This document shows positions 34,999-45,128 of a stretch of DNA of 64,000 nt, in pieces; the first letter of the stretch is position 1; each line of letters opens with the position of its first letter. This DNA is from Teratosphaeria epicoccoides. Taxonomy: Eukaryota; Ascomycota; Dothideomycetes; Mycosphaerellales; Teratosphaeriaceae. The position numbers and the translations under genes are program-made. The stretch spans positions 124,001 to 188,000 of the forward strand of contig JADDMT010000001.1 of NCBI GenBank assembly GCA_021401465.1, given 5' to 3'. Below the pieces are notes generated by a model. That model did no database searches, was not told where the DNA came from, and saw nothing but the letters and a program-made list of their open reading frames with translations.

Positions 34999-35514
34999 CT
35001 ATGTCGTAGGACTAAGAGCGAGGCCCGCCGAAGGATCTAGGTTAAGAAGGAACCTAGCCTGCGAGAGAGCCTGTTCCTCGGCCTCATCCTCCCTAATCTC
35101 ACGCTCCTCGAGAGCGCGACTATCCTCGACCTCCCGGTCGACTGCGTCTAACTGTTTTCGAAGACGCATCTCCTTTACATGCGCCTCTATCATCTTCTGC
35201 GAAGCCTTAGCTAGGACCGCCTTCGCACGATCAAGATCGGCAATTAGTCTTTTCTGCTAATTACCTAACTTCTTCTATTCGACCTCTGTCACCTTCGCGT
35301 CGTAACTTAGACAGTCGCTAAAGTAACATTGCGAACATTTCCCCGAGGAAATGTGCACCTGACAAACGAGCTTTAACTCTTAACACCGAGTACAGGACTT
35401 TATGCTGTCCTAGCCCTAACGATAGATTTGATTCGCGCGGCGTTTACGTTTCTGCGTTAAAGGGGCGTTAGTGTCTAGGATGACACAAGGCAGTAATGTA
35501 GAAAGAGAAGACAT
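34999..35514 (-). pseudogene. antisense Cys-cluster and coiled-coil ORF in element B
   Basis: Minus-strand frame from ATG 35514 to TAG 34999, about 171 codons with five RIP-type in-frame stops (TAG/TAA); the last 64 codons are open. Order: a basic stretch (QKRKRRANQIYR), a cluster C-x2-C-x6-C-x8-C-x2-C-x4-C (CTRC..LKLVC..GKCSQC....C), then a long charged segment (MIEAHVKEMRLRKQLDAVD...) likely to form a coiled coil. This order, basic plus Zn2Cys6-like cluster plus coiled coil, resembles fungal DNA-binding proteins. If the last TAG is a mutated Trp codon, the frame runs to 34882, overlapping the end of pol. It starts 81 bp from the 3' LTR, so an LTR-borne antisense promoter is possible. Function unknown. 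Confidence 0.6.
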
Positions 35515-35594
35515 CACGGCACAAAAGGAAATAACAAGAGAAACCCCGCACTAATAAGGTAGCTTAGGGACGAGCTAGGCTAAGAGGGGGATAG

Positions 35595-36065
35595 TGTCAT
35601 GAGTGTCAGGAGTACTATAGGTTTCAGGATTATAAGGGTCCTAAGTGCTATGAGTTATAGGTATAGTCATAGGAGTACTATGAGTTATAGGCATAGTTAT
35701 AGGAGAAAGGATCTGTCACGTAAGGACAGATCCCTAGATCTGTAGGGTTAGTCTACAGATCTATAGGCCTATAAGGAAGAAGGGATCTATCACGGGATAA
35801 CAGACCCTTAGATCTATAGGGTTAGTCTACAGATCTATAGACACGGATCTGTTAGGTCTGTCGACAGATCTAATAGAGCTACTCTGTCTCTCTAGTATAT
35901 AGGGATAGCTTCAGGATAGGCAGTTAGGAGCTTCGTGCTTAATTTAATTCCCTTTCCCTAGGGGATAGTTAGTTACAAGGTTAACTGCCATTGTCGATGT
36001 TCTTTACAGCTCTGCGAGTCTAATACCTAGTCACCTTCCTGCTATCGGCACCTACCCTTATGACA
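35595..36065 (+). repeat. 3' LTR of element B (471 bp)
   Basis: TGTCATGAG to CTTATGACA, preceded by the polypurine tract 35581-35594 and followed by GGAAC (36066-36070), the gag target sequence of element A in reverse complement. It pairs with the LTR of C (416-886) by length and variants. Confidence 0.92.
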
Positions 36066-37090
36066 GGAACCCTTCTGCTAGATTCCTAGGAGAGCTCTCT
36101 CGGCCTCTTGTTGCTTATTACTAAGCCTAAAAGCTTCGCGTAACGCCTTAAACAAAGACTTGTCTAAGTTAAGAATCTCCCTAGTTGTCGTCTTCCTAGC
36201 TTTAACGTTACTGACGTGATCTAGATAATCTGTCAGATGAGGCTAGATAAACTCGAACGCTAGTCCCTTCAGGTAAGAGACAATGTATATTATTCGCTTA
36301 TGATATGTTATAAACTATTCCGTATCTACGTTAAATGCTAACTAGCATTATAGGATAAACATCTTGACTTGAGATCGTTGTCCTATAAACTCTATAGGGC
36401 TTCCTATCTTAAAGCTATTGTTGCCGTGTCTATTCCTAGTAGTTAAACCTGCGACAGATGCTAGAGCTATCTCGCTAAGGTAAATGGATTCAAGCTACTA
36501 TGTAATTTGAGGTATAGCGGCAACTTGTTCTCATAGTGTTAGTTGACTGTCGCTAGAAGTTAAACTAACAGCTAAAGAACTACTTAACATAGGCGTATGT
36601 TAAGCGCTTAACAAGTCCCCTAATACTTCCTTAGAAGTAGTGCTTAAAATGTCATAAGAGTAGGTACTAATAGCAGGAAGGTAACTAAGTGCTAGACTCG
36701 TAGAGCTATGAAGAATATCGACAATAGTAATTGTCCTTGTAACTAACTATCCCCTAGGGAAAGGGAATTAAATTAAGCATGAAGTCCCTAACTACCTGTC
36801 CTAAAGCTATCCCTATATACTAGAGAGACAGAGTAGCTCTATTAGATCTGTTAACAGACCTAACAGATCTATGTTTATAGATCTATAGACTAACCCTACA
36901 GATCTAAGAGTCTATTATCCTATAATAGATCCCTTCTCCCTTATAGGCCTATAGATCTATAGACTAACCCTATAGATCTAGGGATCTGTCCTTACGTGAC
37001 AGATCCTTTCTCCTATGACTATGCTTATAACTTATAGTCCTTAGGACCCTTACGATCCTGTGACTCGTAGTACTCCTAACACTTATGACA
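36066..37090 (-). mobile_element. Gypsy element A, 5' part (gag start and 5' LTR, inverted)
   Basis: Reverse complement of the first kilobase of the family. Positions 36066-36649 are leader and gag (gag ATG at 36590) ending at the GGAAC/GTTCC target site, and 36650-37090 is a 441-bp LTR. It joins exactly to the sequence starting at 887 when re-inverted. The LTR shares length and private variants with 6655-7095. Confidence 0.9.
36650..37090 (-). repeat. 5' LTR of element A (441 bp)
   Basis: Complement runs TGTCATAAG to CTTATGACA. It has the A-specific CTAAGGACT and CAAGGACAATT variants and lacks the internal duplication of the 471-bp LTRs. It is followed by TAAGG, the RIP-altered partner of CAAGG. 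Confidence 0.9.
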
Positions 37091-37742
37091 TAAGGCAATT
37101 AGGAGAAAGGGAGAATGTAGTAGGAGTATAGGACATACTACTAGTGTTAATGTCTATAACTACTTTATAATCTTTGTAGCTAGTATCTTGTCTTTATCTA
37201 CCTTCTTTCGAATGCGCTTTAGCTTTAATATGACTGTCGCTAGACTTAGAGATATAGTGACTTAATTAGCTGTAGCTATAGTAGTAACACTAGCCTACAC
37301 TAGTGTAGATTATAGCTAAGAGGGTATAGTAATTAATTGATTAGTAGCTATTACTAAGGGTAAAGCTCCTTATAACAGATTAGATGGCAATTTATTACTA
37401 GCCTGTAACTAAGGATCTAGGAGCGCATGCTTAGCTAGCGTAGTGCTACTACTATATAGCGATTAATAGAAAGGAAGAGTCTGTAAGGGCTAGCTAGCTA
37501 TACTAGTGTTAATATCGATTGTCAGATAAGCTATAGTTAATAGTATAATAGTATTAAATCAATAATCCTACTACTAACAACACTAGCTAAAGTCAAGATC
37601 GTAATTCTTGGCGCGTCTTGGCATTAACCGAGCACACCGCGATTGCGACTGCGATTAGAATCGCTAGTAATAGCTATAAAGGCGCTAATTACAATCGCGC
37701 CGCCGCGATTGACGACCGCGATTAAGGCAACCGAAAGGGCCC
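37091..37742 (+). mobile_element. Harbinger-type transposon T, part 2
   Basis: The remainder of T, from the element A insertion site to its second terminal inverted repeat (37695-37742, ending CAACCGAAAGGGCCC) and a TAA duplication (37743-37745). TA-rich and RIP-mutated. A minus-strand frame with a basic KLKRIRKKVDK stretch (about 37190-37250) might be the second, Myb-like protein of such elements, but this is not certain. Confidence 0.75.
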
Positions 37743-37745
37743 TAA

Positions 37746-38729
37746 GCCGTAGCGCTTGATGAATGACTGGTGTGGGCTGGCTAGATCTGCAATAATTGGC
37801 CACCGCACTCTGAAAGACAGATGCTGTCTACGCTTGGTCTCGAAGATCAATTTTTCGCGTTGTACGCACTGACAGATCTCTGCTCTAGTATTCGACGATG
37901 GATTTTTTTGACGCAATGCGCTGTTACGGAATCTCAGAAGAGGCTGCAGAGCAAGCAATGCAGTCGGCAAGACTGTCGGCTAGCCACGCGAGGCCAGCAG
38001 ATGCCGGAGACGTGTGAAATAGCCCTTCCCTTTCTTAAACAACCCACAGACTTAGATACCATAATGGCTCCGCTCAGGAAATGGGCAGGATATTGCCTGA
38101 TTTCACACGTGCCCTGGATCTGCGGGCTATCATGAGCAATGGTATATCAATCATGCTTTCCCGACAACATCCCGTAGTGACGGGCACTGCGTCCGAAGAC
38201 ACGTATCGCAGCTTGGTCCCCCGCTACCCTACCAGGACGTATCGAATCGGACAGGCCTGCGCAGCGGCGGAATACCATGATCTTTACATGGAGCTGGACA
38301 TCTTACCAGAGCTCTACATCGCAGAGGAAGCACGCGAATGTGGATCGCTCTCCATTTTTTAGAACATCATGTCGCACAAGATCAAGTATGCCGCCGAAGC
38401 GCAACGTCACCATCGACAATGCATAAGACACTGCTGTTCGCTGGATACCTAATAAGAAGCAGGGAGTTGAGCTCGGTGGACCCCTACTAAAGCCATTTCC
38501 GGCCATCCTGGAAGCCCAAAGACAATGTCTATTAATACAGAACACCAAAATATGGGCGACGAGATGGATAGGCCGCTGGTGATGCGTAGCATGCCCTTGA
38601 GCAACAGTGCTCCGTCCAAAAGCAGACTGTACAGAAATGGTCGCTGTACAGATGGAGATGGGTCCAAACTCATCAAGCCTTCTGTCGAGGTTCTCAAATT
38701 ACAAACAGCAAACCAACAAGCAGATTCGC
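37746..38729. other. unique region, no gene recognised
   Basis: About 980 bp of normal composition between transposon T and the LRR gene. Several short overlapping frames on both strands (such as 38525-38836 plus) lack domains or splice structure. The part next to 38730 is probably the 3' region of the LRR gene. Confidence 0.45.
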
Positions 38730-41700
38730 TCAACCCAACTGGTCCAGCACTCCACCAGATGCAGGTAGACGATCCATCAACCACCTCATCACACTCTCCG
38801 TTCCCTTTTCCAGCACCCGATAGTTCGGAACCCTGAACGCATTACTACCAACGTCCAGGTTGCGCAGCCCTTCGTCCCAAAGCAGCCCCACATCGGCTGG
38901 CAGCGACTGCAGCTCATTGCTGGCCAGGCTGACAGTAGTCATGCCGCGCAACGACTCAGCCGAGATGGTTGTGAACTTGTTGTCAGCCGCGAAGAGCGTG
39001 GTGAGTGATGGATAGATTGAGCGCAAGATGGGAAGGGGGCCCGCAAGACGATTCGCGCTGATGTTCAACGTATGCATTGCGGGTGCTGTAAGCTGGGAGA
39101 GAAGAGGCTCGATAGTGGTGAGACGACAATTGCTGAGGTTCAGCTGTTGAAGAGCGGGAAGCTCGAAATCGGCAGAAAAGTAGTCACTGCCAAAAGTATT
39201 GCCGGAGAGGTCTAAAATCCTGATGTCCTGGCCTAGCCACAAGGCAGGGGGGATACTAGTTAGGTTGTTCGACGACAGAAGCAGTTGCTTGACTTCGTGG
39301 CCCTGCAGGAATGATCCTAAAGCATCGTTGACATCGTCCGAGCTGCTGGTCGCGGCAAGATCGAGAACGCTGTTGGGTTTGAGATTCCATCTGGCAGTAC
39401 CAGGGGCTGGATCGGGTCCGATGACAGTCTCCGGGTCGCTGACTTCGCCATCATCGAGCTCTCCCGGATCCAGACGAGCACGGAGATCACGCTTGATGTC
39501 TGCAGCGCTCATGATCAGGTACTTCTTGTCTCTCAGAGGATTCGAGGCAAGAATAAGCGACTCGAGTCTGTCCATGCGCGCGATCTCAGGGTCGATGAGG
39601 CGCAGATCATTGCTTGTGAAGTTCACGTTTCTGAGTTGTGTCAACGAAGTGAAGCCAGCTGGCAGTTCAGTAATTTTGTTGTCGCCTGCAGCAAGCGTGA
39701 TGAGCTCCGTCCAGCCTGAGACGGGCGGCAAGCCTGTGAGGTGGTTGTTCGTAACGTCCAGCACCTTCAATCGTGGCATTCCAAGCCCCTCAGCGAAGAT
39801 CAGGGCAGCCAGGGAGTTGTTGGCGACATTCAAAATTTGCAAGGTCGGGTGGCTGTTGATAGCTCCGAGTGCGAAGAGTGATGCGATGAGAGCGTTGCTG
39901 CTCGCGTCAAGTTGCGTCAGCGGCAAATCGTGCAGGGCATCCATGGGCACTGTTGTCAATTGATTTCCAGCAACGTTCAATACACGCAAGCTGACAAGCT
40001 CACGCAATGCTCCTGGCAGATCAAGAATCTTATTCGCTTGCAGGTCCAAGGTTTCCAAATGTGTCAGGCCGCAGATGCTGGTAGGTAGACTGCCGGCGAA
40101 ATTGTTGTGGCCGAGACGTAGCTCTTTCAGAGACGTGATCTGGCTAATGACATCTAAGCAGTCGTTTTCAAGCTTGTTGTATGCCAAGCTCAGCACAGTG
40201 AGTCGCTCCAAGCGTCGCAGGCCCAGTGGTACAGCCTGTAGCATGTTTCCATGCAGATCAAGAGCCTCCAGGCCTCCAAACTGGTTGCCCTTGCTGTCCT
40301 GGTCTTCAGCCAGATCCTCGTTGGACTTGTCGGGGAAAACATTATCAGCAAGGGCTCCAAGCTCGTTGTCCGCAGCGTTGAGTCTCGTCAAATCGACAAC
40401 TTCGGCCCAATTGACCTTGCTCTCCTCCATGGTCGCAGTATCATACATTTGGAGTACTTCTTCTGGTATCTCCTTCAGATTGAGTGCAGCAATGTTCAAC
40501 TTTCCGTCAGTCCAGGCGGATTTGATGCGGTTCCGTAGAATGTGCTTGCCATCTTTTGGCGCCTGGTTGAATGGGTCTGCGTGGATGCCGCTGTCAAATG
40601 CACCAAAAGGCTCACTATCGATTTGCAATGGCGAGTCACGCTTGGCTTTCTCCTTTCGAACGGCCGCCTTTGCAGCTGATATTTGCTCTCGCAAAGCAGC
40701 AGACGATGCCTTCGCTGAACTGGAGACCGCCCGCTTGGCATGACCAACTTCAGATTGGGACGGCTGGCTGTTTGCAGTAGCGTTCGTGCCAAAGACACCA
40801 TTGAGCGAGGGCTTCGGCTTGGCCGGTCTTGCCGCGAGCGTCTTTGGGCCATTCAATGGTCTGACTGACAGTCTTCCGTTTGCTGCCTGAGCAGAAATGC
40901 CACTTTGGTTGGAAGCTATCGATGGGCGAGGCGACGGTGGTATTGAGTCTTTCGGCTTTTTGGTCGCTTGCAATTGTTGGGTGAGAATATTGCTTGTATT
41001 CCGCTGCTTTCCAGGAGTGTAGCCAAACCCACCCAGAGATCTCCGCGTGGCTGGCTTTGCACTCTGCGATTGCTGAGTAGGTGGCGGAGCAGATTTCATT
41101 GGCTCGGCGAAGATGCCATCACTTGTGCCAGGACGACTGCTGTTGCTGCCACTACGACTCATTGATGACGCAGGTCGAGGCGGCGGGCCCATGGGGGACC
41201 CGGAAGGCGCGAAGAAGTTCGAGTCCCGCCTGGCCTTTGCGCTGGGCGTTGATGGTAGACTTTGCAAGCTTTCAATTGCCCTCTCGGTCAAGGAAGGTCG
41301 TGATTTGGAATGATCACTGGGTCGAAAAAGATCCTCTGTAGACGCCTCAGTGATCCCGATGATCTCCGTCGGTGATTCGGCATCGCAACTTCCCTGCCTT
41401 GGGACCGATGGCAAGCCAAGTAGAGGACCCAGCTGATCATGATTTTCTTGGTTGTCAGTGGGCGCCGCGGGCTTCGCAGAGACGGGCGGCAGTCGCTGTT
41501 GGTCTGCACGCGAGGAAGGTCTACCACACTTCGTGCCCGGCGTCGAGAGCGTCCTTGCAGCGGACTTTACTCCATTTGCCACAGGGGCGCGTACGAGGCG
41601 CGTTGTTGATGGGGGCGGCTTGGGGAGGGCAGCTGCATCCTGGACGCTCCTTTGTGTTGATCGCGGCAGAGACGCAATCGACGTCCGTTTCTGCAGTTTC

Positions 41701-41843
41701 GGCGGGTTGACTGTACTCCTCACAGGCTCCACAGGCGGCTCGCTCGGCGTCGCAAAGAGCTGCGAGGGCGTCTTATTCAAGGCGGGAAGGCGCGACAGCC
41801 TTGGGATGCCCGTAGGCCTCTGAGGCGTTGGCGCTGGTTCCAT
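38730..41843 (-). CDS. leucine-rich repeat protein, LRRC40-like
   Basis: An intronless gene encoding about 1037 residues from the ATG at 41843 (MEPAPTPQR); an in-frame ATG 20 codons upstream gives a less likely start. Residues 1-430 are Ser/Pro/Thr-rich and probably disordered. From about residue 460 to 1010 there are some 20 leucine-rich repeats of the LxxLxLxxNxL type (for example LEALDLHGNML, LKELRLGHNNF, LRVLNVAGNQL), in two blocks separated by an acidic segment around residue 800. This layout matches the fungal LRRC40-like proteins. LRRs bind other proteins; the partner is not evident. Present neighbours are transposon T downstream and a divergent coiled-coil gene upstream. Confidence 0.85.
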   Translation of the reverse strand: MEPAPTPQRPTGIPRLSRLPALNKTPSQLFATPSEPPVEPVRSTVNPPKLQKRTSIASLPRSTQRSVQDAAALPKPPPSTTRLVRAPVANGVKSAARTLSTPGTKCGRPSSRADQQRLPPVSAKPAAPTDNQENHDQLGPLLGLPSVPRQGSCDAESPTEIIGITEASTEDLFRPSDHSKSRPSLTERAIESLQSLPSTPSAKARRDSNFFAPSGSPMGPPPRPASSMSRSGSNSSRPGTSDGIFAEPMKSAPPPTQQSQSAKPATRRSLGGFGYTPGKQRNTSNILTQQLQATKKPKDSIPPSPRPSIASNQSGISAQAANGRLSVRPLNGPKTLAARPAKPKPSLNGVFGTNATANSQPSQSEVGHAKRAVSSSAKASSAALREQISAAKAAVRKEKAKRDSPLQIDSEPFGAFDSGIHADPFNQAPKDGKHILRNRIKSAWTDGKLNIAALNLKEIPEEVLQMYDTATMEESKVNWAEVVDLTRLNAADNELGALADNVFPDKSNEDLAEDQDSKGNQFGGLEALDLHGNMLQAVPLGLRRLERLTVLSLAYNKLENDCLDVISQITSLKELRLGHNNFAGSLPTSICGLTHLETLDLQANKILDLPGALRELVSLRVLNVAGNQLTTVPMDALHDLPLTQLDASSNALIASLFALGAINSHPTLQILNVANNSLAALIFAEGLGMPRLKVLDVTNNHLTGLPPVSGWTELITLAAGDNKITELPAGFTSLTQLRNVNFTSNDLRLIDPEIARMDRLESLILASNPLRDKKYLIMSAADIKRDLRARLDPGELDDGEVSDPETVIGPDPAPGTARWNLKPNSVLDLAATSSSDDVNDALGSFLQGHEVKQLLLSSNNLTSIPPALWLGQDIRILDLSGNTFGSDYFSADFELPALQQLNLSNCRLTTIEPLLSQLTAPAMHTLNISANRLAGPLPILRSIYPSLTTLFAADNKFTTISAESLRGMTTVSLASNELQSLPADVGLLWDEGLRNLDVGSNAFRVPNYRVLEKGTESVMRWLMDRLPASGGVLDQLG

Positions 41844-42507
41844 CCGTTTCGTTGGGCGACAGACTCCTCCAGAACGACTAATCAAGCACAATGCAATGAC
41901 CACGACTCATGTTGCGCCAGCACATGCGCAAAGCATCACGCAGTGCATGACAAGATGCATGCATAAAGTCCCAGCGTTGCGTTCAGGGCTTCAGGGGTCA
42001 TCCCCCACACTCCAACACGGAAACTAGTTACTACTAGTCGAGGCGCGGCTGCCGGGCTGCCGAAGTGGTCGCATTAGTGCGGCGGGTGTTGCGAGGCGCG
42101 GAAGTCACAACCAGCGTCGCCAGCGCCAGCCTCCCGCGACACCTCCCGGCCACCGTGCGCAAAGTCTCTCATGATGTGGCATATTATTGTGATTGTCGAG
42201 GGCATCAGAATTCATTGCGCATGAAACCGAGGCGCACGCAAGGGAGACTGCAAGCATTGTATAGACGCGGGTCAGAATCTCCATTGTGCAACTCTCCGCG
42301 ACGGCCAGACCCGGCCTTGCTTCGCCGCCGACGCAGCAGTATAATAATAAACAGATCCGCGCTCGACCTCGTTGCCGCGCGTTAGGTCCCGCTGCTCCTC
42401 CAGACCTTATCAGTGTTTCTGCACGGCTATACGGTATACCTACACCGCTACACCGGCAGCTGCCTGACCGCGCGAGCGCTCCTTCCCTCCACAATCAACC
42501 CACACAT
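41844..42507. promoter_or_regulatory. divergent promoter region
   Basis: About 660 bp shared by two divergent genes (LRR protein minus, coiled-coil protein plus). No clear TATA box. The part before 42508 is an open frame from 42286, so the coiled-coil protein could start further upstream. Confidence 0.45.
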
Positions 42508-43982
42508 ATGACCGCCCGCAGCTCCATGGCAGGCGCATCCAACAGCAGCATGACCCCCCCACCTTCCACCCAAGTCCCACCTCGACCCGGGACCCGCACG
42601 CCGACTTCGACGAGCTTCTCGCATATATCTACCCCGCCACCCACTATCGATACCGCTGCTGCTGCTCAGACCACCCGCAACCGCAACAAGAGCGTGCATG
42701 CGCTCATGTCGCACGACGACATTGCGAATGCGACACCTGAGCATCTGCGCGCCCGGGTCGCAGACCTGCAGGCGGCATGGGGCGAGGCCAAGATGGCGGC
42801 CGCCCACCACAAGCTGCAGTACACAATGCTCGCGCAAGAGAGCCAGGCAGCCATCGAACGCATGGCGGTCGAGGCGCGTATGGCGCAATATGAGAATGAC
42901 GTGATCCACAACGCCGAGCAGGCAAGAGCCGCCGCCGCCCCAGTGCAGCCACCGCCGCTTCAGGAAGGCATGATCACCGTCCAGAAAGACATGTACAGCA
43001 GGATCTGTCGCGACATTCAGCGCTTGACTCAGGAGAATCAGTATCTCCGCTCCGAGCATCGACAGCAGGAACGCCTCATTGAACGGCAGGAGATTGAGAT
43101 TGCCAGTCTGACCGACAAGGTGACTCTGATGCGCGAACGCATCCGCGAGAGCAGAGACTCCTCCAACAAAGCTCGTGGTCGCCTGCCTTACCTTGACGCC
43201 ACACCTGGATCTGCCTACAGCACACCGCACCGCGGCAATGCCAGACACGAGCAGAGCCAGCCGTTTGCCGCCCTCTTGCAGGCTTCCGAGATGATGGCGG
43301 GGCAGAAGGGTCACCGCCGGAGCGCCCAGAGCATGTCGAGCCTGCCCAACACTCCTGCTCGAAGCTATCCTCAACAGCCGTATCACACTCCCTCCACTCG
43401 GCTTCCCATCGAGGCTCCTTCCACGGCGCCAATGCCAAGAACAAGTGCTATGAGGACGCCTGGTCACCGTACAGTATATGCGCGGCCCGCACTACCGTTC
43501 CCGCGCACTCGTGGTCCGGCTTCTGAGGGCACCGTCTCGAATTCTGACGGCGAGCAGGAGGGGCAGGACGACGACAGCGAGGCTGAGACCGACATCATCG
43601 AAACGCGAGGTGATGACGATAAAGTCACCGAGTCGCAGGCATCTCGTGCTGCTTCGCAAATGCTGCGTGCAAGTCAGGAGCAAGAGGCTAAGAGGAACAG
43701 CTTCAAGGGCAGTGGAATGCTAGGTGAGTCAAGTAATGCGCAAAGTTATGCTCGAACGCTCCCAAATTGACTTTTGACATAGCTCGTGGAACATCTGTTA
43801 GTTCCCCTCGTTCGTCCGCCGGCGCCACACGTCAGACTAAGCTCTTTGGCCAGGTTAAGAAGCGCGGAGTTGTGCGTGCTGGTGAAGATCCGCCAGAGCC
43901 GCCGTCCAAAAAACAATGCATTGGTGATGTTTCAGCTCAGCCTCGCGGTGTTGGTCTAGGCATAGCTGGTGTGAGGTCTTGA
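42508..43982 (+). CDS. conserved coiled-coil protein (one intron)
   Basis: Exon 1 is 42508-43723, a 59-nt intron is 43724-43782 (GTGAGT ... ACATAG) and exon 2 is 43783-43982, encoding about 471 residues. The N-terminus is Pro/Ser/Thr-rich, followed by a helical, Ala/Gln/Glu-rich region (about residues 75-230) with a likely coiled coil (QENQYLRSEHRQQERLIERQ). After it come Ser/Pro-rich and acidic stretches, and a basic C-terminus with TRQTKLFGQVKKRG. I do not recognise the family with certainty. The layout suggests a cytoskeletal or nuclear scaffold, but nothing catalytic is visible. The start is chosen at MTARSSMAG; an in-frame ATG at 42286 would add 74 low-complexity residues. Confidence 0.7.
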
Positions 43983-45128
43983 AGTTGAGATGGAGGATGA
44001 GGACGACGTGGATGTATGACCCAGGCCTGTGCCGTTCAACTGTCCACGGGTTTGCGTATCTACGGTAAAGTTCTTGGGACTGGCGGCTGGCCCCGACTCC
44101 TGGCGGACCTCAGCGCTTTCAGTACGTAGGACATCAATGGATCACCAAGGCTCTCACAGACTGCCTATGGTCTCAAAGACATAATCAGGAACCACAGCTC
44201 TCGAATGATTATTAGACTTTTGCCCATTGCCGTCGCTGCTACAACGATTCCTCAACTTCCTCATTCAATACTACTCGATCACAAACTCTCCTTCTCTCCC
44301 CGCTCTCCACCTTCCTCACAATCTCCACCCACGACTTCGTCCAATTCTCTCCACCTCCGAGCTGGCACGCCGACTCGCCCGTTCGAAGCTCTCGTATGAG
44401 CGCGCCCGTCCAAAAGAGTCTTAACACCCGCCTGCGCTCCGAAACGCTCATATCTCGCCCCCCGAAGCGCAGTCATGTAATCGCTTACCCTCTACCGCCC
44501 AATTCTCGTGCCTATAGTTTTGCCACAGGCATCAAACACCCAAGCCAGTACAACGGGAGTGGCATTCGAGAAGCTGGTGTCGAGCAATGCGCAAGCTCGC
44601 GGGTACTCGTTTGGTGGAAGCGGGCAAGGAGGGCCGGTACGGCGAAGGGCGAAGCGGTGCGCTGATGAACATGGGAGGGTGGAGCAGATGAGATTTTTCA
44701 GAGATGCCCTCTTTCGTGCAGTCTGTTGGGTGTTGAACCCAGGGGCAGGGGTTGAAGTTGGTTAGGACCGTATGGCCGCAACGATGCGGAGTGAGGTTCG
44801 TGTGGCACAGATACTTCTGCTTATATCTGACCCGTTTTGGGAGACTTGGAGGAGCTCGAGAGGGGTCATTACTTCCTGATGCCTGTGCTGGGTTGGTCAG
44901 TGACTGCCTTGCGCGACCATAGTGTAGTTCTGCCTCCAGGCGTAAGACTCAGGGTCAGTCACGTTGCATTTGCGCATCACTACGTATATACACTAAGCCA
45001 TTGGAGTATATGAATCATAACACATCAGTGCTGTACTCTCCTCCAGTCCGCGATTTTCATCCTGTGAGGTCCGCTTGCCCCCAGCGCTGGATCGATGCCT
45101 CTTGTTACTCGTAACAAGCATCCTCAGC
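43983..45128. other. intergenic region, no gene recognised
   Basis: About 1.1 kb. Overlapping short plus-strand frames at 44205-44765 shift between frames without a convincing intron or domain. They could be a small spliced gene, but I cannot support one. Confidence 0.4.

Larger units (their letters stand above)
14420..36065 (+). mobile_element. Gypsy chromovirus B (with D and E nested in its 5' LTR)
   Basis: Complete element of the A/C family when the nested insertion is removed. The 5' LTR is 14420-14514 plus 29181-29555 (470 bp), the internal region 29556-35594, the 3' LTR 35595-36065 (471 bp). The left flank is AGTAC (14415-14419) but the right flank is GGAAC (36066-36070): the two ends do not share a target duplication. 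Together with the other junctions this shows B is a recombinant of two original copies. Confidence 0.88.

Noticed and set aside
892..35594. TAG used as a sense codon (recoding) in the element ORFs
   Set aside because: The same C to T and G to A changes affect LTRs and other non-coding parts, and TAA also appears for CAA. Host genes here have no internal TAG. RIP explains it fully.
887..36070. Site-specific integration hotspot: the same GTTCC in gag hit twice
   Set aside because: The two junctions are the two sides of one insertion separated by an inversion, as shown by the paired LTR lengths and variants and by the flanks.
39199..40743. Long plus-strand frames opposite the LRR gene
   Set aside because: They mirror the codon structure of the LRR gene; no independent domain or promoter.
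42448..43467. 339-codon minus-strand frame opposite the coiled-coil gene
   Set aside because: Shadow of the sense gene; the sense strand has the intron and a coherent protein.
44205..44765. Small spliced gene downstream of the coiled-coil gene
   Set aside because: Frames change without consensus splice sites and no domain is visible.
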